Source: Gemmatimonadota bacterium
Lineage (GTDB): Bacteria; Gemmatimonadota; Gemmatimonadetes; Gemmatimonadales; Gemmatimonadaceae
DNA: 64,000 nt
Assembly (NCBI GenBank): GCA_021324635.1
Contig: JAJPIS010000080.1
Location: forward strand, 1-64,000
Direction of reading: 5' to 3'
Shown: positions 52,468 through 61,214 of the stretch, piece by piece
How positions within the stretch are numbered: position 1 is the first letter of the stretch
Layout: the number at the start of each line of letters is the position of its first letter
Program-made: the position numbers and the translations under genes
Notes under the pieces: model-generated
The model's input: only the letters and a program-made list of their open reading frames with translations
What the model was told of the DNA's origin: nothing
Databases searched by the model: none

Positions 52468-53238
52468 TCACAGCGCGGCGGGCTCGTCGGCGGCCGCTTC
52501 GACCGCCGCTTCGTCGGCGGCCGCTTCGGCGCGCTCGTGGGCGGCGCTCTCCCGGGCGATCGCGTCGCGCTCGGCGCGGTATTGCTCGTACCAGTGACGG
52601 GTGACCTCGCCGGCCAGCTCCCGATTGCCGAGCCCGAAGGCGAGCGCCAGCGCGAGCGCGACGGCGCCGAAGAGAATGGCGAACGCCGTGGTGACGATCT
52701 CGGTCGCGACCCCGAGCTCCTGGAGCGCCATGAAGACGGCGAGCACGATCACGCCGCCGCGACCGACCCGCGCCAGCGTCGGCCCGCCGCGCAGCGCGCC
52801 GGCGGACATCATGATCAGGCCACCGACGAAGCTGCCGAGGAGGATCCCGATGATGATGATCACCAGCGCCGCGACGACGCTCGGCACGTAGCCGACGAGC
52901 TCCGAGAAGACGGTCGCCAGCGACTCGAAGCCGGCGGCGTTGGCGGCGACGATCAGCACGCCGAACATCACGCTCCAGAACACCAGATTGGCGATGATCC
53001 GGGTCGGCTTGAGGTGCGAGCCCGTCCGCTCGACGGCGTCGAGCACGCCACCACCCTCGAGCAATCGATTGAACCCGATCCGCAGCAGCAGCCGATCGAT
53101 CAACCGCTCCAGAAGCTTCGCGAGCAGATAGCCGGAGAAGACGATCGCCAGCGCACCGATGAAGCGGGGCACGAAATCGCCGACCTGGGCGAAGCTGGAC
53201 GCGAGACGCTGGCCGAACGTGAGGCTGTCGGGGGACAT
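52468..53238 (-). CDS. small membrane protein related to MscS-type channels (TM-helix repeat)
   Basis: 256 residues. Five hydrophobic helices include FIGALAIVFSGYLLAKLLERLIDRLLLRIGF, VPSVVAALVIIIIGILLGSFVGGLI and VLAVFMALQELGVATEIVTTAFAILFGAVALALALAFGLGN. The last resembles the pore-lining helix of MscS-like channels (FG..N after the helix). The beta domain and cytoplasmic cage of MscS are missing; it ends in an Ala/Glu-rich coiled tail. It probably belongs to the conserved TM-helix family. Function in osmotic response is inferred only. Confidence 0.75.
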   Translation of the reverse strand: MSPDSLTFGQRLASSFAQVGDFVPRFIGALAIVFSGYLLAKLLERLIDRLLLRIGFNRLLEGGGVLDAVERTGSHLKPTRIIANLVFWSVMFGVLIVAANAAGFESLATVFSELVGYVPSVVAALVIIIIGILLGSFVGGLIMMSAGALRGGPTLARVGRGGVIVLAVFMALQELGVATEIVTTAFAILFGAVALALALAFGLGNRELAGEVTRHWYEQYRAERDAIARESAAHERAEAAADEAAVEAAADEPAAL

Positions 53239-53255
53239 GGCGGCAGGGAGTGGGC

Positions 53256-53573
53256 TCAGGTCCTCGTACCCCGGGCGGCGTCAAAGATTGCACTGCGGCG
53301 GCACCCGGGACAGAGGAGCCAGACGCGCCGCCGGGCGTAGCCCAGGCCGAAGGAGCCGCCGCCGATCGCCCGCTGGTGGAGCGTGACGTCGCAGCGCGGG
53401 CAGCTCGCCTGCCCGGTCGCGCTCCAGGCCCGGCGGATGCCGAGCTGCTCCTCGGCGGTGTACTGGGCTCGCTCCGCCCGAGATGGGGGCTCGGGACCGG
53501 CGGGGGACGGCGCCCGGCCCCCCTCGTCCCCGGCGCCGGCTGCCGGCCGGTCACCGCGGCCCGGATCGATCAT
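53256..53573 (-). CDS. small zinc-ribbon protein
   Basis: 105 residues from ATG 53573. A disordered Gly/Pro/Arg-rich first half precedes a domain with CPRC...CPGC, a four-cysteine zinc ribbon (about 68-95), and an intervening GGGSFGLGYARRRVWLLC. It lies between the oxidoreductase (16 bp upstream) and the membrane-channel-like gene, on the same strand and probably in the same transcript. No family recognised; DNA-, RNA- or protein-binding is possible. Confidence 0.7.
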   Translation of the reverse strand: MIDPGRGDRPAAGAGDEGGRAPSPAGPEPPSRAERAQYTAEEQLGIRRAWSATGQASCPRCDVTLHQRAIGGGSFGLGYARRRVWLLCPGCRRSAIFDAARGTRT

Positions 53574-53589
53574 GGCGACGCGCCTCGGC

Positions 53590-54639
53590 TCACTCGGCGA
53601 GGACGCGCAGCACGACTTTGCCGAACTGGGCGTCCTGGGCGAGCCGCTCGAAGGCCTCCCGGCCGCGCTCGAGGGGCAGGACGGCATCCACGACGGGTCG
53701 CAGGCGTCCGGCGCGGTACTCCGCGACGATCGCCTCGAACTCCGCGTCGTTGCCCATCGTCGACCCCATGAGGGTCCACTGATTCCAGAACATCCGCCGC
53801 ACGTCCGTCTCGACGGTCGGGCCGGAGGTCGCGCCGCACGTCACCAGGCGGCCGGCGCGTCCGAGCGCGCCCAGCGACTGCGGCCACGTGGCACGACCGA
53901 CGCTGTCGATCACGACATTCACCCCGCGCTTCCCCGTCTGCGCGCGGATCGTGCGCGCGACATCCGTCGTGCGGTGGTTGATCACCTCGTCGGCGCCCAG
54001 TGCCCGGGCGCGGGCCAGCTTCGCATCGCTGCCGGAGGTCACCCAGACGCGGGCGCCGCGGGCCTTGGCGATCTGGAGCGCCGCCTGCGACACGCCGCCG
54101 CCGATCCCCCAGATGAGGACCGAGTCGCCGGCTGCGACCCGCGCCTTGGTCACGACCATCCGCCACGCCGTGAGCGCGGCGAGGGTGAACGCCGCGGCGT
54201 CGCCGACGTGCTCCGGCGCGGGCGCCGGGACGGCCCGGACGTTCGCTGCCGGGACCACGACATACTCGGCGAACGTGCCGGGGCGGTGCTCGCCGAGTAG
54301 CGCGAAGTGGATGCAGAGTGACTGCTCGCCCGCCCGGCAGTACTCGCACCGCCGGTCGCTGATCCCCGGATTGACGAGCACGAAGTCGCCCGGCTGAACG
54401 TCGCGCACGCCGGCGCCGACCCGATCGACCACGCCGGCGGCGTCGGCGCCCATGATCCAGGGCGGGGTGATGGTGACACCCGGAAGCCCGCCCAGGACGA
54501 AGAGGTCGAGATGGTTGAGCGCTGCCGCGTGCACGCGCACGCGAACGTCCGACTCGGAGGTGACATCCGGCTCGGGCAGGTCGGTGCGGTACTCGAGCCG
54601 CTCCAGCCCGCCGTGCGCGCTGATCGTGAGTGCTCGCAC
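53590..54639 (-). CDS. zinc-binding alcohol dehydrogenase / quinone oxidoreductase (MDR family)
   Basis: A 349-residue medium-chain dehydrogenase. The GroES-like domain has AAALNHLDLFVLGG, IMGADAAGVVDRVG and CEYCRAGEQSLC, a partial structural zinc lobe. The nucleotide-binding domain has VLIWGIGGGVSQAALQIAKARGARVW. It is related to NADPH:quinone reductase/zinc-type alcohol dehydrogenases; the substrate cannot be assigned. The GTG start lies 66 bp from the divergent sucB start, and a short AT-rich stretch (GTTATATTGG) lies between them. Confidence 0.88.
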   Translation of the reverse strand: MRALTISAHGGLERLEYRTDLPEPDVTSESDVRVRVHAAALNHLDLFVLGGLPGVTITPPWIMGADAAGVVDRVGAGVRDVQPGDFVLVNPGISDRRCEYCRAGEQSLCIHFALLGEHRPGTFAEYVVVPAANVRAVPAPAPEHVGDAAAFTLAALTAWRMVVTKARVAAGDSVLIWGIGGGVSQAALQIAKARGARVWVTSGSDAKLARARALGADEVINHRTTDVARTIRAQTGKRGVNVVIDSVGRATWPQSLGALGRAGRLVTCGATSGPTVETDVRRMFWNQWTLMGSTMGNDAEFEAIVAEYRAGRLRPVVDAVLPLERGREAFERLAQDAQFGKVVLRVLAE

Positions 54640-54705
54640 TGGTGTTGGGGAAAGTTATATTGGGCGCGTGAGCGAGAATGATACGCCCCGTCTGCCCCGT
54701 CCCGC

Positions 54706-56034
54706 ATGATCGCGATCAAAGTGCCCCCGCTCGGCGAGTCGGTCGTCGAGGCCACGGTCTCGCGCTGGGCCAAGCAGCCGGGTGACGCCGTCGCCGCCGG
54801 CGAGACGATCGTCGAGCTGGAGACGGACAAGGTCACGGTGGAAGTCCCCGCCCTCAAGCCCGGTGTGCTCGTCGCGCAGGCCAGGCACGAGGGCGACGTC
54901 GTGAAGGTCGACGAGGTGCTGGGCGAGGTCGACGACACGGCGGCCGTCCCGGCCGGCGCCCCGGCCGGCGCCCCGGCGGCAGCCGGCGCCGCCGGACCGC
55001 GCGCCACCCCGTCGGCTCCCGCCGCCCCGCCGACACCGGCCGGATCGGGGCCTGCGGTCCGTGCCTCACCGGCGGCGCAGCGACTCGCCTCACGCGAGGG
55101 CGTGGACCTGACGGGCGTATCCGGAACGGGACGCGGCGGTGTCGTGAGCAAACCGGACGTGATCGATCACCTCGCGCGGCGCACGCCCGCCACGCCCGCC
55201 GCGCCCGCCACGCCAACGGCGGCGACCGCCTCGACCACGCCCCCCGTGGCTGCGCCGGGGGGCCGGGGCGCGGCCGAGGGTGGGGGCCCACGGGGTGGCG
55301 CCAACGGCGTCGGCGGGATGGCGCCGGCCGACGCGGGCAGCCGCGAGACACGCGAGAAGATGACGACGCGCCGGCGGCGCATCGCGGACAATCTCGTGCA
55401 GGCGCAACAGACGACGGCGCACCTGACGACCTTCAACGAGGTCGACATGTCCGCGCTCGGTGCGCTGCGCGATCGGCTGCGCGGGCGGGTCGACGAGCAG
55501 TACGGCGTGAAGCTCAGTTACATGCCCTTCTTCGTCCGCGCGGCGACGATCGCGCTCCAGCAGTACCCGGTCGTCAACGCGCAGATCGAGGGTGACGCGG
55601 TCGTCTACAAGCACTACGTGCACATGGGGATCGCGGTCGCCTCGGACCAGGGGCTGGTCGTGCCCGTGATCCGCGACGCGGACCGCAGAGGGACGATCGA
55701 GATCGCCCGCGCGATCGGTGAGCTGGCGCAGCGCGCACGCGCCGGCAAGCTCGCGCTCGACGATCTCACCGGCGGGACGTTCACGATCACCAACGGTGGC
55801 GTGTTCGGGTCGCTCGTCTCGACGCCGATCCTCAACTATCCACAGTCCGCCATCCTCGGGCTGCACAAGATCCAGGAGCGGCCGGTGGCCGTGGCCGGGC
55901 AGGTCGTGATCCGCCCGATGATGTACCTCGCCCTGTCGTACGACCACCGGCTGATCGACGGCCAGCAGGCGGTCCTCTTCCTCGTGCGCATCAAGGAGCT
56001 CATCGAGGATCCGGCCTCGATGCTGGTGACCTAG
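54706..56034 (+). CDS. sucB: dihydrolipoamide succinyltransferase (2-oxoglutarate dehydrogenase E2)
   Basis: E2 core of the 2-oxoglutarate dehydrogenase complex in the TCA cycle. 442 residues. The lipoyl domain (1-78) has the modified lysine in [11 protein letters not shown]. An Ala/Pro linker follows, then the E3-binding domain (about 117-155; [23 protein letters not shown]), another Pro/Ala-rich linker, and the catalytic domain (about 210-442) ending in [13 protein letters not shown], with the catalytic His/Asp. [13 protein letters not shown] at the N-terminus favours SucB over pyruvate E2. No sucA is in the window. It is directly followed by the E3 gene. Confidence 0.93.
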   Translation: MIAIKVPPLGESVVEATVSRWAKQPGDAVAAGETIVELETDKVTVEVPALKPGVLVAQARHEGDVVKVDEVLGEVDDTAAVPAGAPAGAPAAAGAAGPRATPSAPAAPPTPAGSGPAVRASPAAQRLASREGVDLTGVSGTGRGGVVSKPDVIDHLARRTPATPAAPATPTAATASTTPPVAAPGGRGAAEGGGPRGGANGVGGMAPADAGSRETREKMTTRRRRIADNLVQAQQTTAHLTTFNEVDMSALGALRDRLRGRVDEQYGVKLSYMPFFVRAATIALQQYPVVNAQIEGDAVVYKHYVHMGIAVASDQGLVVPVIRDADRRGTIEIARAIGELAQRARAGKLALDDLTGGTFTITNGGVFGSLVSTPILNYPQSAILGLHKIQERPVAVAGQVVIRPMMYLALSYDHRLIDGQQAVLFLVRIKELIEDPASMLVT

Positions 56035-56036
56035 TC

Positions 56037-57464
56037 CTGACCTCCTCATCGCCTGCTGCCCCGCCCACCCCCGCCGACGTCGTCGTCATCGGCGGTGGTC
56101 CCGGCGGGTACGTGGCCGCCATCCGCGCGGCCCAACTGGGTCTTGCCACCGTCTGTGTCGAGCAGGACGCGACGCTCGGCGGCACCTGCGTCAACGTGGG
56201 CTGCATTCCCTCGAAGGCGCTCCTCACCAGCTCGGAGCACTTCGAGTTCACCAAGGTGCACGCCGCCGAGCACGGATTCCACGCGGCCGTGGTGACGCTC
56301 GACCTGCCGCGCATGATGCAGCGCAAGGACGAGGTGGTCGCGCAGAACACGAAGGGGATCGAGTTCCTCTTTCGCAAGCACCGGGTCACCTGGGCCCGGG
56401 GCCGCGGCACGCTGCGCCCGGGGAACGTGGTCGAGGTGACGGCGTCGGACGGCACGGTCACGCGCTACCAGGCGCGCGACGTGATCATCGCGACGGGGTC
56501 GGTGCCGATCGGGCTGCCCTTCCTGCCGTTCGATGAGGAGCGGGTCCTCTCGAATGTCGGCGCGCTACGGATCCCGGAGGTCCCGGAGCACCTGGTCGTC
56601 ATCGGCGCCGGCGCGATCGGCCTCGAGTTGGGGTCCGTCTGGCGTCGACTCGGCTCACGCGTGACGGTGCTCGAGCTCGCGCCATCGGCGCTACCGGGCA
56701 ACGACGCGGACGTCGTCCGCGAGGTGGAGAGGATCCTGCGCAAGCAGGGCCTGGACATCCGCACCGGCGTGCGGGTGACGGGCGGCAGCCGCGCCGGGGC
56801 GCGGGTGACGGTGGAGTACCAGCAGGACGGCGGCGCGACCGAGCACCTCGACTGCGACTACGTCCTGGTCGCGGTGGGCCGGCGGCCGAGTCTCTGCGGG
56901 ATCGATGCGGCGGCACTCGGACTGGCGCTCGGCCCCCGCGGTGAGATCCTCGTCGACGACCAGATGCGCACGAGTGTCGCGCACGTGTACGCGATCGGCG
57001 ACGCGGTCGGCGGGAAGCTGCTCGCGCACAAGGCCGAGGAAGAGGGAGTGGTCGCGGCCGAGGTGATCGCCGGGCACGCGGCCCGGATGCACTACGTCAG
57101 CATTCCGTCGATCGTCTACACCTGGCCCGAAGTGGCGGTCGTCGGCCTCGCCGAGCACGAGGTCAAGGCGTCGGGGCGACGGTACAAGGTCGGCAAGTTC
57201 CCCTACTCGGCGAACGGCCGGGCGCGGACGATGGGCGACACGGCCGGGTTCGTGAAGGTCATCGTCGACGCGGAGAGCACCGAGGTGCTCGGTGCGCACC
57301 TGATCGGGCCCAACGCGTCGGAGCTGATCGCCGAGCTGGTGCTCGGTGTCGAGTATCGCGCAACGGCCGACGACATCGGCCCGATGGTGCACGCGCACCC
57401 GACGCTGTCGGAGGCGACCAAAGAGGCGGCGCTGGCGGCGCTCGGCCGCGCGATTCACATCTGA
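56037..57464 (+). CDS. lpdA: dihydrolipoyl dehydrogenase (E3), no canonical start codon
   Basis: FAD/NAD enzyme that reoxidises the lipoyl arm of E2. It has the redox disulfide GGTCVNVGCIPSK, a second nucleotide motif VIGAGAIGLELGSVWRRLG, the FAD-binding YAIGDAVGG, and the C-terminal HAHPTLSEA. The FAD-binding motif VVVIGGGPGGYVAA lies before the first in-frame GTG (56112), so translation must start upstream. No ATG, GTG or TTG is in frame between the sucB stop and that motif. The likeliest start is CTG at 56037, 2 nt after the sucB stop, giving 475 residues. A frameshift or sequence error is the alternative. Confidence 0.9.
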   Translation: MTSSSPAAPPTPADVVVIGGGPGGYVAAIRAAQLGLATVCVEQDATLGGTCVNVGCIPSKALLTSSEHFEFTKVHAAEHGFHAAVVTLDLPRMMQRKDEVVAQNTKGIEFLFRKHRVTWARGRGTLRPGNVVEVTASDGTVTRYQARDVIIATGSVPIGLPFLPFDEERVLSNVGALRIPEVPEHLVVIGAGAIGLELGSVWRRLGSRVTVLELAPSALPGNDADVVREVERILRKQGLDIRTGVRVTGGSRAGARVTVEYQQDGGATEHLDCDYVLVAVGRRPSLCGIDAAALGLALGPRGEILVDDQMRTSVAHVYAIGDAVGGKLLAHKAEEEGVVAAEVIAGHAARMHYVSIPSIVYTWPEVAVVGLAEHEVKASGRRYKVGKFPYSANGRARTMGDTAGFVKVIVDAESTEVLGAHLIGPNASELIAELVLGVEYRATADDIGPMVHAHPTLSEATKEAALAALGRAIHI

Positions 57465-57484
57465 CGCGGCGAGCACCGGGATAA

Positions 57485-57545
57485 GGAAGAAGTTGTTGTG
57501 ATGGTGCCGGACCCGATCGTGCGGCGATCGGGTCCGGCACCGGGA
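57485..57545. repeat. third hairpin of the 38/41-kb element family
   Basis: A perfect 17-bp stem (57503-57519 with 57525-57541) with a 5-nt loop. The flanks AAGGAAG...GTTGTTGTGATGGTGCC and GGCACCGGGAAC match those of the 199-bp elements. The inner 11 bp of the stem differ completely but remain fully paired. It lies between the convergent lpdA and peptidoglycan-binding-like genes. Confidence 0.85.
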
Positions 57546-57570
57546 ACTGCACCTGCCCTTACGGGTGGCG

Positions 57571-58929
57571 CTACGGGTGGCCGCCGCCGGCCGCGCCTGC
57601 GGCACCGGCGCCCGCGCCGTTCCCACCACCCTGACCGGACGGACTGTTCTGGTTGCCGCTGGACGGCGCGTTGCCAGCGGTGCCGCCGGCGGCGGGCGCG
57701 TTGGTGTTACCGTTGGCGCTGCCGTTGGCGCTGCCGTTGGCGCTGCCGTTCGCCGCGGCTCCCTGATTCGTGGTGCTCTGGTTGCCCGAGCTCGCGCCGG
57801 GCGCGCCACCATTCGCGCCGCCATTCGCGGGCTGCGGCGGATTGTCGTTGGCGCCCACCGGGTTGTTGGGGCTACCGGGACTCGTGTTGGCCGGGCTCGG
57901 AGACATGGGCGGCGCGCCCGCGTTGTACGTGCCGCTGATCGTGCCGTTCGGGTTGGGCGGCGGGGTCGCCGCGTTGGCGCCCTGCACCTCGCCATTGGAG
58001 GTCGCGCCCTGCGTCGAGCTCTGACCGTTGGGGTTCGAGCTCTGGCCGCTCGAGCTGGGTGTCGTGCTGGGTGTCGAGCTGGGTGTGGTGCTGGGTGTCG
58101 AGCTGGGCGTGCTCGGCGTGCCGGGTGTGCTCGGCGTGCTCGGCGTGCTCGGCGTGCTCGGCGTGCTGGGTGTGCTCGGCGTGCTCGGCGTGCTCGGGGT
58201 GCTCGGGGCCGGGGTGTTGTTCGGCGTGTCGCTCTGTCCGGCGCCGCGCATGGCGGTGTCGCCGGGCGGGCGGATCCGGCCGCGGTTGCCGCTCATCGCG
58301 GCGGAGTCACCGTGCACGGCACCGGCCGCCGGGCTGGGCGAGGCGGCGGGGTTCGAGCCCGACGTCCCGGCGCCGGCCGCACCTGCGGCTCCGGCACTCG
58401 AGTCCATGGCCGCGCCGCGGCTACGACGTTGCCGCCCCGCCATGCCGTTGTGGGATTGCCCGCCGGAGACCTCACCCGCGCTCATGGTCATCACCCGGCC
58501 CATGCTCATGGAGTCGGGCGTCACGAACGTGAGGTTGAGCGCGCGCAGGAGATCGTTGGCGTTGCGGCTCGTGATGTTCTTCTTTTCCCGCGCGCAGGCC
58601 ATCGCCTCCCGCGTGCGGCGATTGATCACGCCGCTCGGCGTCCCGGCGTCGCACCCCGCGTCGGTGAGCGCCGTCTGGAACTGGATGATCTCGTCGGTCG
58701 TGAGACCGTACCACCTGTGGGCGCGGTGCGTCGGCGGGGTCGTCGGCATGTTGCGCGTGCTCGCCCCAGCCTGCTCCGACTGTCCGGCCTGTCCGGTCGC
58801 GCTCGGCGGTGGCGCCGACTGCCGGCCGGCCTGCCCCGTGTCGGTCGCGCTCTGCGCACCGCTCATCGGTGCGACTGCGAACGCGGCGCCGGCCGCAAGT
58901 GCGAGCGCCGTGCACATCTGCGATCTCAT
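57571..58929 (-). CDS. exported low-complexity protein with peptidoglycan-binding-like domain
   Basis: 452 residues. A signal peptide (TALALAAGAAFAVAPMSGAQS) is followed by a short linker and a PG_binding_1-like domain (about 70-130; YGLTTDEIIQFQTALTDAGCDAGTPSGVINRRTREAM, described in parts). The rest is disordered: a Ser-Thr-Pro tract encoded by 11 nonamers, a Pro/Asn region and three GSAN repeats. ATG 58929 has GAGGAGG nine bases upstream. It may be a cell-wall-attached or surface protein. The distal two thirds have no recognisable fold. Confidence 0.8.
   Translation of the reverse strand: MRSQMCTALALAAGAAFAVAPMSGAQSATDTGQAGRQSAPPPSATGQAGQSEQAGASTRNMPTTPPTHRAHRWYGLTTDEIIQFQTALTDAGCDAGTPSGVINRRTREAMACAREKKNITSRNANDLLRALNLTFVTPDSMSMGRVMTMSAGEVSGGQSHNGMAGRQRRSRGAAMDSSAGAAGAAGAGTSGSNPAASPSPAAGAVHGDSAAMSGNRGRIRPPGDTAMRGAGQSDTPNNTPAPSTPSTPSTPSTPSTPSTPSTPSTPSTPGTPSTPSSTPSTTPSSTPSTTPSSSGQSSNPNGQSSTQGATSNGEVQGANAATPPPNPNGTISGTYNAGAPPMSPSPANTSPGSPNNPVGANDNPPQPANGGANGGAPGASSGNQSTTNQGAAANGSANGSANGSANGNTNAPAAGGTAGNAPSSGNQNSPSGQGGGNGAGAGAAGAAGGGHP
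57712..57747. repeat. 12-bp tandem repeat (GTTGGCGCTGCC x3)
   Basis: Three exact dodecamers in frame near the 3' end of the exported protein gene, encoding Gly-Ser-Ala-Asn repeats. Confidence 0.85.
58109..58207. repeat. 9-bp tandem repeat (GTGCTCGGC x11)
   Basis: Eleven nonamers with up to three changes per unit, in frame within the exported peptidoglycan-binding-like gene. On the coding strand they encode (Ser-Thr-Pro)n. Confidence 0.95.
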
Positions 58930-59209
58930 CTGGAGCCTCCTCGCTGTTGCGGTCCGAGCCCCACACCGGCGGACCCGCGAAGTGCCCGGCGTCGGAGTCG
59001 CGCGCCGGCTCTGATGCGGGTGGCGTGGGATCGTGGCGTGGAATGCAAGGCGCGCGCCCCGCGCGAGGAGGACACCAAAGCAACCGGGGCCGGCCCCCGA
59101 AGGAGCCGGCCCCGGTCGAGACCGTGTCGTCAACCGGTCGAATGCAGGACGGCCGTGCGACGGCGAGCGCCCGATGCGGCGCAGATGCGGCGCCGCGCCC
59201 CAGGCCGTG

Positions 59210-59665
59210 CTACCGCACGCGGACCGACGCGCCGATCGCGGCGCCGATCGCCAGCAGTCCGGCGGTGGCGGCAGCGAGGGCAACCGGGTTCATCGAGACC
59301 GGCCGGTTCCACCAGGGCGCCACGACCCGCGGTGCGGTCGCCGGGAGCGCGGTCATGATCCGCTCCGTCAGATCCACCGGGGCGTGCATCTGCCGCCGCA
59401 CCTCGAGATCGCTATCCAGGCGCTTCCAGAACTCGACATGCCGGACCGCCTCGGCGCCGCGCACGCTCGATTCCGGGATCTCGCCGTCCAGCCAGGCGTG
59501 AACGAGATCGGGGGTCCGCGTCAGCTCGATCGGCACCTCACGGTCACTCATGCGCGCCGACTCGCGATCGCGCGCAGACTCACGGCGCGCCTCCGAGGAC
59601 TCCGGCACGCGCGAGCGGTTCAGGTCGTCGCGCCCGCCATGGGAAGTCAGATCGTCATGCGTCAC
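59210..59665 (-). CDS. membrane anti-sigma factor (candidate)
   Basis: 151 residues. An N-terminal cytoplasmic half contains LVHAWLDGEIPESSVRGAEAVRHVEFWKRL, similar to the helical anti-sigma fold but without a zinc motif. One C-terminal transmembrane helix (ALAAATAGLLAIGAAIGA) and only a few residues follow outside. It starts with a GTG that overlaps the sigma stop (GTGA), so it is translationally coupled to the sigma gene. It lacks an extracytoplasmic sensor domain, so the signal must act on the membrane or cytoplasm. Confidence 0.8.
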   Translation of the reverse strand: MTHDDLTSHGGRDDLNRSRVPESSEARRESARDRESARMSDREVPIELTRTPDLVHAWLDGEIPESSVRGAEAVRHVEFWKRLDSDLEVRRQMHAPVDLTERIMTALPATAPRVVAPWWNRPVSMNPVALAAATAGLLAIGAAIGASVRVR

Positions 59666-60228
59666 GCGTATTTCTCCTCTAACAAGACCTGGAGCGCCTC
59701 GCGAGCGCGATGAACGCGCATCTTCAGAGCCCCGACAGTGGTGCCAAGTAGATCGGCCATCTCCTCGTACGACCGTCCTTCGACATGCTTCATCACGAAC
59801 GCTTCCCGGAGGCTCGGTGCGAGCGCCGCCAGTGCGCGGTCGAGATCCCCACGCAACTCCGTCCGATCGAGATCCTCCTCCGGGGTCGCGTACCCGGACG
59901 GCTGATCATCTTCGTCGTAACTGAGGTGCGTGCGCCGGATGTTCTTGAGCCAATCCTTGCAGCCATTGGCCACGATCCGGAACACCCAGGCATCGAAGCG
60001 TCCCCGCACCTCACCCAGGTGTTGGTACGCTTTAATGAAGGACATTTGAAGGATGTCTTCCGCAACATCCGGACTGCCGGTCATGCCCAACGCGTGCCGG
60101 TACAGGGCGTCGCTGTACCGGGTGATGAGCATCGAGAACTCCTCCCGGTGCCCGGCGAGGACGTTGGCGATGATCTGCTGGTCGGCTTCGACCTGGTCGA
60201 CCGGTGCGGCGGTCACCGTCGTTTTCAC
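59662..60228 (-). CDS. ECF-type RNA polymerase sigma factor
   Basis: 188 residues from GTG 60228. Region 2 has YSDALYRHALGMTGSPDVAEDILQMSFIKAYQHLGEVRG (described in parts) and FDAWVFRIVANGCKDWLKN. Region 4 has REAFVMKHVEGRSYEEMADLLGTTVGALKMRVHRARE. Upstream in-frame start codons reach 60303 but add no conserved sequence. The downstream gene encodes a membrane anti-sigma. It is a second ECF pair in the window, distinct in sequence from the one at 20.9 kb. It likely controls its own operon. Confidence 0.92.
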   Translation of the reverse strand: MKTTVTAAPVDQVEADQQIIANVLAGHREEFSMLITRYSDALYRHALGMTGSPDVAEDILQMSFIKAYQHLGEVRGRFDAWVFRIVANGCKDWLKNIRRTHLSYDEDDQPSGYATPEEDLDRTELRGDLDRALAALAPSLREAFVMKHVEGRSYEEMADLLGTTVGALKMRVHRAREALQVLLEEKYA

Positions 60229-60347
60229 GGCGCTACCATAATCCCTTTCCCGCGGCGTGGATAGGCCTGCGGCAGTGCCGGCGACTCGTAACGCGACAGT
60301 CACGCCGCGTAGACGAGCGCCCGCGACGGAAGTAACAGGCGGGGATG

Positions 60348-60953
60348 TTACCGCTTGGCCGCAGACTTCTTCTTGCTCGAGCCCTTGGACGTACTCTTCG
60401 ACTTCGCGGCCGGAACCGAGGCCTTCTTCCCTTTGGGTGCTGCCTTCTTGGCCGGCGCCGGCGCGGCCTGGCGCGGTGCGACCGGCGCGGCCGGCGGCGG
60501 ACTCACGACCACCCGCGGCGGCGGCGCGTGCTGGACGGCCGCGACCTCCTCACGCTCGACCGGGGCGGGCTTGGGTTGCCGCGATGGCGGAAGCACCGGA
60601 TGCGGCTTTCGTTTCGCGTCGGCGGCCTCGGCCTCACGAATGAGCTTGTCGGCCTCCTCCTGCGTCATCTGGCCGCGGCGGACCATGTACTGCACGAGAT
60701 CTCGCGCGCTCTCGATCGCGAAGCCCGTGAGCCCGGCGGCCGCGCTGATGACATCCTTCATGGCCGCCGCCATCTTGCTGCCCGCCTCCTGACTGATCTC
60801 CTGAGCCTTGGCGGCCATCTCGGCGACGGTGTCGCGGACGTCGGCGCCCCGGTGGCCGGGGCTCCGCTTGGGCGGCGTCGCGGGCGTCGCCGCGGGCGGT
60901 GCCCCACCGTCCGCCGCTGGTCGTGAATCCATGGGCTGGGGTTTGTCCACCAT
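60348..60953 (-). CDS. phasin-like protein with lysine-rich C-terminus
   Basis: 201 residues. The middle (about 40-110) is a long amphipathic helix, VAEMAAKAQEISQEAGSKMAAAMKDVISAAAGLTGFAIESARDL, followed by VQYMVRRGQMTQEEADKLI. This form is seen in phasin/polyhydroxyalkanoate-granule regulators. The C-terminal 80 residues are Pro/Ala/Lys-rich (KKAAPKGKK, SKSTSKGSSKKK) like PhaF or histone-H1-like tails, so DNA binding is possible. No PHA synthase is in the window. A plausible promoter lies at 61112-61139. Confidence 0.7.
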   Translation of the reverse strand: MVDKPQPMDSRPAADGGAPPAATPATPPKRSPGHRGADVRDTVAEMAAKAQEISQEAGSKMAAAMKDVISAAAGLTGFAIESARDLVQYMVRRGQMTQEEADKLIREAEAADAKRKPHPVLPPSRQPKPAPVEREEVAAVQHAPPPRVVVSPPPAAPVAPRQAAPAPAKKAAPKGKKASVPAAKSKSTSKGSSKKKSAAKR

Positions 60954-61111
60954 ACCGTACGAGCTCCGTCCGCCGTCGGTCCCGGGGGTCTGCGATCCCG
61001 GAAGAGGGTGTATTGAAGGCGTCGCGGGCGCGGCGTAAGCTTCCGGATGCCTGCGCGCCCGAGACTCCCGCCGACCTACCCGCCCAGTCTGCCCTGGCGC
61101 GCGCGGCGGTA

Positions 61112-61139
61112 AGTATATGATTTTTCGTCATCTACGCAA
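61112..61139 (-). promoter_or_regulatory. sigma-70-like promoter for the phasin-like gene
   Basis: On the minus strand, TTGCGT (61134-61139), a 16-bp spacer, then TATACT (61112-61117), in an unusually AT-rich patch. The -10 matches TATAAT at five of six bases, the -35 at three. The 5' untranslated leader would be about 150 nt. Confidence 0.45.
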
Positions 61140-61182
61140 GGTATCGCGGCCCCCGCACCGAGCGCGGCTGTCATCACCCATT

Positions 61183-61200
61183 TGGCGTAGTTTAACGCCA
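61183..61200 (+). promoter_or_regulatory. candidate operator before the CaiB/BaiF gene
   Basis: TGGCGT and ACGCCA form an inverted repeat separated by six bases, 15 bp before the ATG, followed by TATAGC at 61202-61207. The TATAGC could be a -10, making the transcript nearly leaderless, with the dyad covering the promoter. Evidence is positional only. Confidence 0.35.
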
Positions 61201-61214
61201 GTATAGCGACATAA

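Noticed and set aside
57565-59358. Long alanine/arginine-rich plus-strand protein opposite the peptidoglycan-binding-like gene
   Set aside because: The minus-strand gene has a signal peptide, a strong ribosome site and a recognisable domain; the plus-strand frame has none.
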